From Roseiarcus sp963787135 (GTDB lineage Bacteria; Pseudomonadota; Alphaproteobacteria; Rhizobiales; Beijerinckiaceae): DNA of 64,000 bases. Below, piece by piece: positions 1-7,748 of this stretch. The notes beneath the pieces are model-generated. The model was not told the DNA's origin. It saw nothing but the letters and a program-made list of their open reading frames with translations, and did not search any database. Where the stretch lies: the NCBI GenBank assembly GCA_963787135.1, contig CAWBBW010000043.1, forward strand, positions 86,211 to 150,210, written 5' to 3'. Within the stretch, counting starts at the first letter, position 1; the number at the start of each line of letters is the position of its first letter. Both the position numbers and the translations under genes were made by a program.

Positions 1-20
1 TGCAACCCGGTCTTTCCTTT

Positions 21-1677
21 ATGAGAGTTCTTTCCGCGTTTCAAAATGTCAAAACCCGCCTGCTGGCGCTCGTCGCAATTATAATCGTCCCTGTCGCTCT
101 CATCACCATGTTGCTGGCGGCGGCGATTGACCGATCCTCCTCTACCAGCATCGATCAGCAATGGCGCCAGTCAACTCGCGAGTACGCGGTCAGAACCCGA
201 ATCTGGGCGAAAGGCGCAGTGCAAACATTGTTCGCAGCTGCGACGAGCGCGGCCAACGTGCGGGACGAGGAGAGCCGTTGCGGGGCGATGCTTCGCGACA
301 TCGTCGCGGTCAACGAGGGCTATGAGGCGATCCGCGTCAACTTTGGTGGGGAACGCTTTTGTGTCGGCGCAAGGGATTCTGATCAGCTCGAGTTCCGCCA
401 GCCAAGTCAGCGAGAATTTACGCTCGGCTCCGCGAGTCGAGATCGCGCCGGGCATATCCTTCGCGGCCGGAGCGTTTCAAGTTCGCGGCCAAAACGTTCT
501 TGCGATTCAAATCGACGCGCCACCGACGGCGAAGGAGCGATGGTCGGCGACCGCGCTGTTTGATTCGGCAGTGATCGCACGAGTTTTCGAGCTCAGTCCG
601 GACAGGGGCGACATCGTCGCACTCATGGAGCGCGGCCAAAAGGTCGTCGCACAAACCGGGGCAAATCCCTCCGACACGAACTGGCTTCCGGCGGCTGAGC
701 AGCCGGTCGGTCCCGACTACCACGTCGCCCCGACAGTTTCCCGAACGGGCGCAACATTCAGCTACGCGACGCAGCCGGTGCTGGGATCGGACTTCTATAT
801 CCTCAGCCGCTTCGATAATTCCGCGCGGCGGGACGCCCGGCTGCGCTCTCTCATACTCGCGCTCGCGCCGCTCATCATGCTGGCGACGCTCTATGTCGCC
901 TATTCCCGCGCAATTCAATCCGAGCTTTTGCGCTGGCTCGACGGCATCAAAGCGGCAATGGTGACCCGCAAGTCCGGCAACCGCGCGCGGTACGCGCCCG
1001 AGGACGACGAAATGCCGACCGAATTGCGAGAGCTCGCGGCGGCGTTCAACGAAATGGCGCGAGAGTCCGCGATCCGCGAGCGAACGCTGACGTCATCGCT
1101 CGCGGAGAACGAATTCTTGCTGCGAGAACTCAATCACCGGGTAAAGACCAGCCTGCAAATCATCCAGAGCTATCTCTCGTTGACGCGACGACTAGAACGC
1201 GCGACGGCCGATCAAAGCCAGGTCGAGGCGATGGAGGCGCGGATTCGGGTTCTTTCCATTGCGTATCGCAAAGCCTTCTCCGAAGGGCGTATGCGCGATG
1301 TGCGGATTCGCCAATTTGCGGCGGAGATCGTCGACAACCTTTCACAAACGTTTTCGCGACCTGGTCTCGAAGTCGAACTCAAGCCGGATGTCCATGCCGC
1401 CTTGATGATCGATCGAGCAATTCCGCTCGGGCTCGCCTTGGTCGAGAGCGTCCTGGCGGGGCTAGAGGCCGAAGGCGCGCATCTCGTGTCCGTGCGGATC
1501 GGCGACCTGGACGACCTGCGAGTTGAACTGCGCGTGTCGACCGACGGCGTCCTGGCCCCCGACAGGCCGAACCCAAAGCTGATGACGGGTCTGGCTTTGC
1601 AGCTCGATGCGACCTGCGAGAGCCCGGATGTGGGGACGATCATTCGTTGGCGGTTCCAGGCGGGGCCGCTGCCCTAA
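21..1677 (+). CDS. Membrane sensor histidine kinase, HWE/HisKA_2 type (frameshifted, degenerate ATPase domain)
   Basis: An N-terminal membrane segment (residues 13-35) precedes a periplasmic sensor region. A second membrane segment at about 845-920 is followed by a HAMP-like linker and a HisKA_2/HWE phosphoacceptor helix with ELNHRVKTSLQIIQSYLSL at about 1123-1180. The reading frame changes by +1 near 410-425: residues before it read from the ATG at 21, those after it in the frame ending at 1677. The C-terminal part sits where the HATPase should be, but the usual N-box Asn is absent (LALVESVLAG in its place) and no DxGxG box is seen. It may be a kinase that depends on a partner, or a phosphatase/scaffold. 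Such kinases commonly feed PhyR in the alphaproteobacterial stress response, and the stress genes nearby fit. The family call is firm; the role is inferred. Confidence 0.75.
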
Positions 1678-1716
1678 GTGTGAGTGAGGAGACTGCGCTA
1701 TATGCGCGCGTCTAGT

Positions 1717-2526
1717 TCAAGGCGATCGCGCCGGGCTGACATGAGACGCGGGCGCTTTTTCTGATCCAATCTCCTCGCCATTGGTCGGGTAAACTCCGCG
1801 CAGCACCTCCTCGAAATGCTCGCGCACCAAGGTGTTGCAATCACAGGAGCGTGCTTCCAAATCCGCGCGACGAACTACGAGAACGCGGCCGCGCCGTGTT
1901 TTCAGGACGCCGTCCTCCCGCAGTTTGCGCATCACGCGGCTGACGTAACTCCGGCCGACGCCGAGCAGTCCGCCCAACTGTTCTTGGGTAAGCGAAACCT
2001 CGGCGCTGCCAATGCGATCCAGCGCCGCCAGCATCCATTTTGCGGCGCGCTGCTCGATGGAGTGCGTGGCGTTGCAGGCGGTGGACTGGAAGACTTGCGC
2101 CAGGAGACAGTCTGCGTAGCGGGCGAACAGGTTGTTCAGGGTTGAGGAGGCCTTCTTCAAACTCTCAAGCTGCGAAGAGCTGATCTTCAGGAAATGCCCT
2201 TCGAACTGGACAATCGCGCGCGCATAAGCAGGCAGCCTGCCGTGGCTGACGATGCCGCCGATCGCCCCTTCGCGGCCGATGAGCGCGGTTTCGACGCCTC
2301 GACCATCGGGGAGGATCACCCGATACGAAGCGAGCGCTTGGCCGCAGGGAAAATAGGCGTAGTTCACGGTATCGCCAGGCTCGTAGAGGACGTCCCCGGC
2401 TGCGTGCCGCGCCCGACCAAGATTCGGCGCCAGGAGCTCGAAATCATCGGGCTTCAACGCGCACAAAAGATTGTTGTCCTCGGCCATCGCACGGATTTCA
2501 TGTCGGCAAGATTCGATGTCGCGCAA
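1717..2526 (-). CDS. Crp/Fnr-family transcriptional regulator
   Basis: A 269-residue protein with an N-terminal cyclic-nucleotide-binding-like beta-roll (about residues 25-140) and a C-terminal Crp-type winged helix (about 165-235, with LTQEQLGGLLGVGRSYVSRV as the helix-turn-helix). The longer N-terminus may be artificial, since an internal ATG at 2487 (MAEDNNLLCAL) is equally plausible. There is no Fnr-type Cys cluster at the N-terminus; the C-terminal CDC is not the FeS motif, so redox sensing through a cluster is not supported. It is divergent from the kinase gene at 2685. A near-consensus EcfG box (one mismatch) lies just upstream, which would place it in the general stress regulon. The effector is unknown. 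Confidence 0.85.
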   Translation of the reverse strand: MRDIESCRHEIRAMAEDNNLLCALKPDDFELLAPNLGRARHAAGDVLYEPGDTVNYAYFPCGQALASYRVILPDGRGVETALIGREGAIGGIVSHGRLPAYARAIVQFEGHFLKISSSQLESLKKASSTLNNLFARYADCLLAQVFQSTACNATHSIEQRAAKWMLAALDRIGSAEVSLTQEQLGGLLGVGRSYVSRVMRKLREDGVLKTRRGRVLVVRRADLEARSCDCNTLVREHFEEVLRGVYPTNGEEIGSEKAPASHVSPARSP

Positions 2527-2556
2527 CTCCGCCCCCTTGTTTCAGGTCGGTATATC

Positions 2557-2581
2557 AACGCGCTTGCCGGCGTTATGTTCA
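2557..2581 (-). promoter_or_regulatory. Near-consensus EcfG-type promoter for the Crp/Fnr gene
   Basis: Read on the minus strand: TGAAC, 16 bases, CGTT. The EcfG consensus is GGAAC-N16/17-CGTT, so there is one mismatch in the -35. It ends about 30 bases before the start at 2526. It is weaker than the four exact boxes elsewhere in this island. Confidence 0.45.
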
Positions 2582-2684
2582 CTTGTGAGCAGAAGGTTTC
2601 ACCGGATCAGTACAAACCCGCATTGCAGTCGCCGAGAGATTGGCGAATGGGCGACAACGGTGGTCGCCGCGCAGGACTCATCGG

Positions 2685-3596
2685 ATGACATTGGGCAAGG
2701 CGGGTTTTGCCGACAGTGCTCTCGAATACTTCGCGCAGGCAAATTCGGCATCCCCCGCGGTTTCCGCTTCGCTGCGTGTGATCGCGGGAAGCCTCTTTGC
2801 CCTTGTCGCGGCGGCAGGCGCATGGTGCGTGTTCGTTGCCTGCGACGCCAGCCTGGGCTGGCGCCTGGCCGCACTGACGGCACTCGTCTATTTGATTGCG
2901 ATCGGCGCCCTGCAAGTGCTGTTGGTCGACCGTTTCTCGGCGGGCTTTCGGCGGGTCAAAGCGGAGAGAGACGACGCGTTGGAGTTGAGCGCAGAGCGGG
3001 AGATGATGCTCGCCGAGAGCCAGCACCGCATTGGCAATAATCTGGCGGCGATTTCGTCGATGCTGAGCCTACAGGGACGCAGGCTCGGCGACGGCGTCGC
3101 CCGCCACGCAATCGAGGGAGCTGCCGGGCGTATACGGGTCGTCGGCGAAGTCAATCGGATGTTTAATCGGCTGACCTCGAATGATGCGCGGATCGATAAC
3201 GCCTTCGTCGCGGAGCTTGCGGCTCATTGCGTCACTGCCCTCGGCGCCGAGGATCGCGTCCGTTATGAGACGTCAATCGACCCGCTCGACATGCCCAAGC
3301 GCAGTTTGCTGCTGGTGGCGCTGATCCTCAACGAGTGCCTCAGTAACGCGCTCGAACACGGGTTTCCGGGCGATGAAACCGGCACAATAACCATTCGGCT
3401 CGAGGCGTCCCGCGAGGGGCAGGGCAAACATCGCTTGACAGTGGAGGACGACGGCGTCGGACCGCCCGCGGAATTCGACTCGACCGAGGCGCGAACTGCC
3501 GGCCTCGTGTTCGTGAATTCCTTCACCCTTCAAATTGGCGGATCCTTTCGCCTTGAAAGCCGAGCACGCGGCGCGCGATCGGTGCTGATATTCTAA
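2685..3596 (+). CDS. Sensor histidine kinase, HisKA_2/HWE type
   Basis: About 303 residues. Two hydrophobic helices near the N-terminus (about residues 30-50 and 60-80) are separated by only a few residues, so there is no large periplasmic sensor. The phosphoacceptor helix contains ESQHRIGNNLAAISSMLSLQ. The ATPase domain is complete: N-box NECLSNALEHGF, then DDGVGPP, then a Gly-rich C-terminal strand. The ATG at 2685 (MTLGKAG) is preferred over one 45 bases upstream because it places the first hydrophobic helix normally. No response regulator lies beside it. Its position in a NepR/EcfG island suggests PhyR as the phosphate acceptor, but this is inference. In contrast to the kinase at the left edge it looks catalytically competent. 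Confidence 0.82.
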   Translation: MTLGKAGFADSALEYFAQANSASPAVSASLRVIAGSLFALVAAAGAWCVFVACDASLGWRLAALTALVYLIAIGALQVLLVDRFSAGFRRVKAERDDALELSAEREMMLAESQHRIGNNLAAISSMLSLQGRRLGDGVARHAIEGAAGRIRVVGEVNRMFNRLTSNDARIDNAFVAELAAHCVTALGAEDRVRYETSIDPLDMPKRSLLLVALILNECLSNALEHGFPGDETGTITIRLEASREGQGKHRLTVEDDGVGPPAEFDSTEARTAGLVFVNSFTLQIGGSFRLESRARGARSVLIF

Positions 3597-3675
3597 GCGC
3601 CTCATTCGACCGGCCTCACGCTTCTTCCTCGATCGACTTTTCCGACGGTCTGGCGGCCCGCGGTTGGCCGTCAGG

Positions 3676-3700
3676 GGAACAATCGCCGCTGTTCCGGGTT
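3676..3700 (+). promoter_or_regulatory. Near-consensus EcfG-type promoter for the CsbD gene
   Basis: GGAAC, 16 bases, GGTT, i.e. one mismatch in the -10 element. It lies 53 bases before the CsbD start at 3754. CsbD proteins are widespread general-stress proteins, which fits. Confidence 0.55.
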
Positions 3701-3753
3701 TCAAAGTGAGTGTTTGGAGATTGACGCGCCAAACCGAACCAGGAGTTCGAGCA

Positions 3754-3960
3754 ATGGACTGGAATCGAGTCGAGGGAAACTGGAAGCAGGTCAAGGGCAA
3801 GGTCAAGGAGCAGTGGGGCAATCTGACCGATGACGATCTGACCGCCATCGCCGGCAAGCGCGACCAATTGGAAGGCAAGATTCAGGAGCGCTACGGCATT
3901 GCCAGAGATCAAGCGCGCAGCCAGATCGACGACTGGGCGAGCCGCCAAAACTGGTCCTAA
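3754..3960 (+). CDS. CsbD-like stress protein
   Basis: A 68-residue hydrophilic protein beginning MDWNRVEGNWKQVKGKVKEQWG, the typical CsbD opening, followed by LTDDDLTAIAGKRDQLEGKIQERYG. The start is set by AGGAG about 7 bases upstream of the ATG and by homology of the first residues; an ORF extension to 3664 is not expected to be translated. CsbD-family proteins are general-stress proteins of unknown biochemical role. A one-mismatch EcfG box precedes it and a good terminator hairpin follows, so it is probably monocistronic. Confidence 0.92.
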   Translation: MDWNRVEGNWKQVKGKVKEQWGNLTDDDLTAIAGKRDQLEGKIQERYGIARDQARSQIDDWASRQNWS

Positions 3961-3998
3961 GGGAACGCCGGCGCAATTGAGCCATCACTCTGGATTTG

Positions 3999-4045
3999 CG
4001 CCCAATCCCCGCGCCTGAACGACGCGCGGCGATTGGGCGTTTCTG
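3999..4045 (+). terminator. Intrinsic terminator after CsbD
   Basis: A GC-rich hairpin whose arms CGCCCAATC and GATTGGGCG enclose a second CCGCGC/GCGCGG pairing. A T-rich stretch (TTTCTGTT) follows. Confidence 0.7.
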
Positions 4046-4107
4046 TTCGCGGATGAAGGCCGTGGGACTAAGTCAAGCTCCAAGACGTTGACGAGGCCGG
4101 GGCGACG

Positions 4108-4132
4108 GGAACCAATTCGCTATCGTGGCGTT
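4108..4132 (+). promoter_or_regulatory. Exact EcfG-type promoter for DUF3309
   Basis: GGAAC at 4108-4112, 16 bases, CGTT at 4129-4132. This matches the alphaproteobacterial EcfG consensus exactly. It ends 42 bases before the GTG start of the DUF3309 gene and supports that start, because the longer ORF beginning at 4088 would start upstream of the promoter. Confidence 0.82.
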
Positions 4133-4174
4133 GATGGGCGCCGCGCGAGCGGCGCAGCCAGCTGGGGTCCGAAC

Positions 4175-4327
4175 GTGCGTCTCATCATCCTTATCATCCT
4201 TATCCTCCTCGTGATCGGCGCCTTGCCGACCTGGCCTTACAGCGCCGGTTGGGGCTACTACCCAGTCGGGGGACTTGGAACGATCCTGATCATCCTTCTC
4301 ATCCTTGCTCTGGTCGGCGTCATTTAG
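4175..4327 (+). CDS. DUF3309 small membrane protein
   Basis: A 50-residue, almost wholly hydrophobic peptide: VRLIILIILILLVIGALPTW, then a Tyr/Gly-rich turn, then a second hydrophobic helix ending ALVGVI. The two-helix layout with ALPTWPYS in the middle is the DUF3309 signature. GTG at 4175 is chosen over the ATG at 4088 because family members start directly with the first helix and because the promoter at 4108-4132 lies inside the longer ORF. The function of the family is unknown. The EcfG-type promoter implies induction in general stress, perhaps at the inner membrane. Confidence 0.85.
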   Translation: MRLIILIILILLVIGALPTWPYSAGWGYYPVGGLGTILIILLILALVGVI

Positions 4328-4459
4328 GCCGTTGACCGCAAGCCTCTAGGCGCGCCGTCGACAGCGAAAGACGGGTGCGTCAGCCCGCCATCGACCATCC
4401 GGCTGCAACCGCAGAGCAAAGTGATATCCGCAGCCTCCCAGCAAGCCGCTGGTCGAGGG
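4328..4459. other. Convergent intergenic region
   Basis: A short gap between the DUF3309 gene and the convergent minus-strand holin-like gene. No gene, strong promoter or clear terminator was seen. Confidence 0.4.
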
Positions 4460-4897
4460 CTACGGTTTGTCCTGCGCTTCGCGTCGATGGCGCGATGCAG
4501 GTTTCGACGCCAGCGCCATCGCGGCGCCCGCGACCGCCGCCAGCGCTGCGACACGCTTGATCCCGATTGCCTGAACGATTTGCACGCCGGTCGCAATCAC
4601 TAAGGGATCGGCGAGCATCGACGGGCGTGCCGCCCGCGCGGCCATTGCGACCTGCGCCGCGCGGCGGCGGTTCAGAACGTATATGGAAAAGAGCGCGAGA
4701 GTAACGATGAGCCAGAAGCCGGCGATAGTCAGGCAGGCATAGAGAACGTTGTAGCGATCCATCACCAGAACGAACGCGGCGGCGCAGAGCAGGCTCATTG
4801 TCGCCGTGGCCGCCAAAGCGGCCGCGGCGCCAATGGCGATCAGGCGCAGTTGCGTTGTGGCGGTTCGCTGCACATCGCCGACGATCCGCTCGAACAT
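4460..4897 (-). CDS. Holin-superfamily-like (DUF1469-type) inner membrane protein
   Basis: A 145-residue protein with two strong transmembrane helices (about residues 20-45 and 53-75), a basic linker rich in Arg/Ala, and a third Ala-rich hydrophobic stretch near residues 105-130. Proteins of this type usually follow a DUF883/YqjD gene, as here: the DUF883 stop codon overlaps this ATG (TAATG), so the pair is translationally coupled. The family is annotated from phage holins but in bacteria is thought to be a membrane-associated stress or ribosome-hibernation partner. The family label is moderately sure. Confidence 0.6.
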   Translation of the reverse strand: MFERIVGDVQRTATTQLRLIAIGAAAALAATATMSLLCAAAFVLVMDRYNVLYACLTIAGFWLIVTLALFSIYVLNRRRAAQVAMAARAARPSMLADPLVIATGVQIVQAIGIKRVAALAAVAGAAMALASKPASRHRREAQDKP

Positions 4898-5283
4898 TAC
4901 CGCCGCCAGGTCACGCCGATAAGAAAGCCGAGCCCCAGCGCAAGAGCGACGGTCGATAGCGGGCGTTCCTCGATGACGTCCTGCAACGTGTCGCCGATCG
5001 ACGACGCTTGCACCTGCGCGGCGTTGGCGACAACACCCGCGCGGTCCGACGCGTCGGACATCATGGCGTTGACATGCGAGCGTGCATTTTTCAGCCCACG
5101 CCGGGCCTGGCTTTGCGCGACGGCGCCGATGTCGCTCGCCGCATCTGCAACCTGTTCCGAAAGATCTCCGATGGCGTTCCTCATGGCTGTCATCTCCTTT
5201 TCCAGGCGAGTAAAGGGATCTTCGTTTTCAACGTTTGGTGTCGGTTCGCCCGAAGCCGAGTCGCGGGGAAAATCGGTCGTCAT
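4897..5283 (-). CDS. DUF883/YqjD-like C-tail-anchored protein
   Basis: A 128-residue protein with a long charged helical body (about residues 20-100) and a single C-terminal helix, ALALGLGFLIGVTWRR, which carries the Gly-spaced membrane anchor typical of ElaB/YqjD. Those E. coli homologues tether ribosomes to the inner membrane in stationary phase. The start is set by GGAGG upstream of the ATG at 5283. It is cotranscribed with the overlapping holin-like gene. No convincing EcfG box is visible upstream, unlike its neighbours, though the stress context agrees with the family role. Confidence 0.8.
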   Translation of the reverse strand: MTTDFPRDSASGEPTPNVENEDPFTRLEKEMTAMRNAIGDLSEQVADAASDIGAVAQSQARRGLKNARSHVNAMMSDASDRAGVVANAAQVQASSIGDTLQDVIEERPLSTVALALGLGFLIGVTWRR

Positions 5284-5349
5284 CTATTCCTCCAAACGCC
5301 AGATTTCTGGATGACTCAAGTTCACATCGGACGTTCCGCTCGCGCGAAT

Positions 5350-6489
5350 TCAATGTTCCTCTTCCACTTCCACGTGAACACGTTGCTTCAGGATCAGTGC
5401 GACCATCAAAATGGGCGAAGAGAGGACCGCCCCAATCGGTCCCCAAAGCCACGTCCAAAACGCCAGGGAAAGGAGCACCGCCAGCGCATTGAGCTCGAGC
5501 TGGCGCCCGATGATCGTCGGGGTGACGAACTGTCCCTCGACGACGATGAGCATCGCGAAACCCGCTGCCGGGAGCAGCCCCTGGGCTAAGGTCGGTGCGG
5601 TCACGACCCCGACCAAAACGAGTACGACGAAAGTCGCCATCGGCCCCACGACTGGAATGAAGTTCAGTGTCGCCGCCAACGCGCCGAAACCGATCGCGTT
5701 TGGCGTTCTTGTCAACGAGCAGATGACGCCGGTGATTGCGCCGACGAACAAATTGATCACGGTCACAGTCAGCAAGTACCTCGCCAGCCCGGACTCGATT
5801 TCATTGAGGATCTTCAAGACCGTCAATCGCGAATCGCGGCTCGCAAACGTCATGACAAGTCCGCGGCGCAGGTCCGGCCATTTTGCGATGAACAAAAGCA
5901 GCACCACGAGAAAGAAAAGAAATCCGGTGATAGGCGGCAACAGAACGCCGAGTGTCGTCGGGACCCAATCGAGCCCGGGCATTGGCAGGGAGACGGCGTC
6001 GCTCGTCGGAGCAATTCCTGCAGTTTCTACAGTTGAAGAGAGGCGATGCCAGAAGCGAATGAGGCCGTCGAACACCTGCAATTTTTCTTTCAAAGAGGCG
6101 ACAAGGGCAGGCAGACCGGTCGTCAGTTCCGAAACACGGGGAACGATCAGCGCGATTACAAGCCCGATAAGCAAGGCTACGCCAAGTACGATCAGCAGCG
6201 CGACAATCGCGCGCGGCACACGAAGGGCCTCGAGCCTTCGCGCCAAGGGCGACAACATGACGCCGACGACGAAAGCCGCCACGATTGGCAGCATCAACTC
6301 CCGGGCGAGATAGAGCGCGCACACGGCGGCTAGCGCCGCCAGCGTGGCAAGCGACCACGCAGAGACCTTTCCCAGCCGATCTGACAGGCGAAGGCTGGGA
6401 ATATCCTCGATCCGGGCGACGGGTCGCGGCGGTCGACCTTCGCGCAACACTGCCTCCCCCTCCGCGGCCAGCGCCGCGATGCCAAACAT
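5350..6489 (-). CDS. AI-2E family transporter (PerM/TqsA-like)
   Basis: A 379-residue polytopic protein. The membrane part starts near residue 50; helices occur at about 50-70, 73-95 and 105-125, a soluble segment follows to about 190, and four or five more helices run to the C-terminus. PVVGPMATFVVLVLVGV and the region around IIGRQLELNALAVLLSL match the AI-2E family (PF01594). Members export autoinducer-2 or, in other cases, act as Na+/H+ antiporters or permeases, so the substrate cannot be named. An exact EcfG-type promoter sits 13 bases upstream of the ATG, giving a very short 5' leader. Confidence 0.85.
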   Translation of the reverse strand: MFGIAALAAEGEAVLREGRPPRPVARIEDIPSLRLSDRLGKVSAWSLATLAALAAVCALYLARELMLPIVAAFVVGVMLSPLARRLEALRVPRAIVALLIVLGVALLIGLVIALIVPRVSELTTGLPALVASLKEKLQVFDGLIRFWHRLSSTVETAGIAPTSDAVSLPMPGLDWVPTTLGVLLPPITGFLFFLVVLLLFIAKWPDLRRGLVMTFASRDSRLTVLKILNEIESGLARYLLTVTVINLFVGAITGVICSLTRTPNAIGFGALAATLNFIPVVGPMATFVVLVLVGVVTAPTLAQGLLPAAGFAMLIVVEGQFVTPTIIGRQLELNALAVLLSLAFWTWLWGPIGAVLSSPILMVALILKQRVHVEVEEEH

Positions 6490-6501
6490 AACCCCGGTAG
6501 A

Positions 6502-6526
6502 AACGCGTGCGCGCGCGAAATGTTCC
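6502..6526 (-). promoter_or_regulatory. Exact EcfG-type promoter for the AI-2E gene
   Basis: Read on the minus strand: GGAAC (6526-6522), 16 bases, CGTT (6505-6502). The spacing to the ATG at 6489 is so small that the transcript would be nearly leaderless, or a slightly later start is used. Confidence 0.8.
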
Positions 6527-6564
6527 GTGAGATCGTGGCCGGCGAAGACGGCAGAAAAATTCTC

Positions 6565-7137
6565 TTATTTCACAGGTTCTCGCGGGTCGACCGTCGCGGC
6601 CGGCCGGGGCGCGGCGGGAGAGCCGGAGCGGCCCGACGCGCCCGCCCGCCGGTCGTCGAGGCCCATGAGCTCGCTGAGCTTGGTTCGAGCGCGACTGACG
6701 CGACTCTTGATCGTGCCGATTTCGACGCCGCAAATGACCGCGGCTTCCTCGTAAGACAGGCCGCTGGCCCCCACCATCGTGAGAACCTCGCGCTGCTCTG
6801 CCGGAAGCTTGGCGAGCGCTATGCGAAAATCCGCGAGGTCGAGATGGCTCTCCTGATCTCCGGCGACAGCGAGGCTGCGGGCGTAGATGCCGTCACTGTC
6901 CTGAACCTCCCGGGCGCGCTTGCGATACTGAGAATAGTAAACGTTGCGGAGAATAGTGAAGAGCCACGCGCGCAGACTTGTCCCGCGCTGAAATTTGTCC
7001 GAGTTGCTCCATGCTCGCAGCAAGGCGTCCTGGACGAGGTCATCAGCCATCGAGACGGATCCGCAAAGCGAAACCGCAAACGCTCGCAGACCTGGAATTT
7101 GAGCGACGAGATCGTCCTTAAAGCTAGTCTGACTCAT
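6565..7137 (-). CDS. ecfG: General stress response sigma factor EcfG (ECF15-type)
   Basis: A 190-residue ECF sigma factor. Region 2 (about residues 10-75) contains SMADDLVQDALLRAW and FTILRNVYYSQYRKRAREVQ. Region 4 (about 100-155) contains LPAEQREVLTMVGASGLSYEEAA and the recognition helix GTIKSRVSRARTKL. A Pro/Ala/Arg-rich C-terminal tail follows. The start is at MSQTSFKDDL (7137), which overlaps the end of nepR by 14 bases; this is translational coupling typical of the nepR-ecfG operon. In Alphaproteobacteria EcfG is held by NepR and released when phosphorylated PhyR binds NepR. It directs transcription from GGAAC-N16/17-CGTT promoters, several of which occur in this window. Confidence 0.93.
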   Translation of the reverse strand: MSQTSFKDDLVAQIPGLRAFAVSLCGSVSMADDLVQDALLRAWSNSDKFQRGTSLRAWLFTILRNVYYSQYRKRAREVQDSDGIYARSLAVAGDQESHLDLADFRIALAKLPAEQREVLTMVGASGLSYEEAAVICGVEIGTIKSRVSRARTKLSELMGLDDRRAGASGRSGSPAAPRPAATVDPREPVK

Positions 7138-7390
7138 CGTCCCCGCTTTGCGACTTCGCTGATCGCTCTGTAGCTTCCAGGCGGTCCAGCAATTCCATGA
7201 ACTTGTCGGGAACAGGCGCTTGAACGAGATCGTCGTAGTGCGCCTTGAGAGCCCTTCCGATCGCTTCCTGCGATCTGGAATCAAGGCCGCGCGCGGGGCT
7301 GGCGCGAGACTTTCCCGTCGCTGTCGACTCCATTGCCGCCCCCTTTTTGCCTTCGCCGCCGTTCGGGTCGTGAAGTTCCTTGCTAGCCAT
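7124..7390 (-). CDS. nepR: Anti-sigma factor NepR
   Basis: An 88-residue protein whose C-terminal half carries the NepR motif: IGRALKAHYDDLVQAPVPDKFMELLDRLEA, shown in part here as LKAHYDDLV and VPDKFMELLDRLE. These two helices bind either EcfG or the sigma-like domain of PhyR. The N-terminal third is disordered and charged, as in other NepRs. MASKELHD at 7390 or MESTATG at 7333 are possible starts. It lies immediately upstream of and overlapping ecfG. No PhyR gene is adjacent, although phyR is often divergent from nepR; here DUF1328 and otsA take that place. Confidence 0.9.
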   Translation of the reverse strand: MASKELHDPNGGEGKKGAAMESTATGKSRASPARGLDSRSQEAIGRALKAHYDDLVQAPVPDKFMELLDRLEATERSAKSQSGDDESD

Positions 7391-7487
7391 CAGCCGGTCC
7401 AAGATTTCGTATGTGGGCGAATATATCTACCGGCATCGTTGTAACGAGGTCTCCCGAAGGCGTCGAGTTCAACCAGCCTCGCAGGCG

Positions 7488-7655
7488 TCACTGGGGACGC
7501 CTGGCCATCCCAAAGAGCGCGGAAATCGCAAACGCAACCATGGCAGCCACGAACACGAGCTTGGCCGCCGGCATTGCGGAGCCAGCCAGCCCGCCAAAGC
7601 CAAGAACTGCCGCGACCAATGCGACGACGAGGAAAGTGACCGCCCAGCCGAACAT
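7488..7655 (-). CDS. DUF1328 small membrane protein (YtjA-like)
   Basis: A 55-residue, two-helix membrane protein starting MFGWAVTFLVVALVAAVLGF with a second helix LVFVAAMVAFAISALFGM, the DUF1328 pattern. The start is chosen because GGGAG lies upstream of this ATG and because the EcfG-type promoter at 7697-7721 would begin transcription inside any longer version. Family members are induced by envelope and osmotic stress; their biochemical role is unknown. About 98 bases separate it from nepR on the same strand, so readthrough into nepR-ecfG is possible and would form a positive loop. Confidence 0.88.
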   Translation of the reverse strand: MFGWAVTFLVVALVAAVLGFGGLAGSAMPAAKLVFVAAMVAFAISALFGMARRPQ

Positions 7656-7696
7656 GGCTCGTTCTCCCATTTCGCGAGTTCGCGCTAAGCCCATGA

Positions 7697-7721
7697 AACG
7701 CGCGACCCGCGAGTTGGTTCC
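7697..7721 (-). promoter_or_regulatory. Exact EcfG-type promoter for DUF1328 (possibly also nepR-ecfG)
   Basis: Read on the minus strand: GGAAC (7721-7717), 16 bases, CGTT (7700-7697). The start codon of DUF1328 lies 42 bases downstream. No other exact EcfG box was found in front of nepR, so autoregulation of ecfG may come from here. Confidence 0.82.
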
Positions 7722-7748
7722 CGCCGATTACAGCCAATCGACGCTCAA

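Noticed and set aside
5284..5349. EcfG promoter in front of the DUF883 gene
   Set aside because: AACG and GTTCC (minus-strand boxes) occur, but the spacing is far from 16-17 bases.
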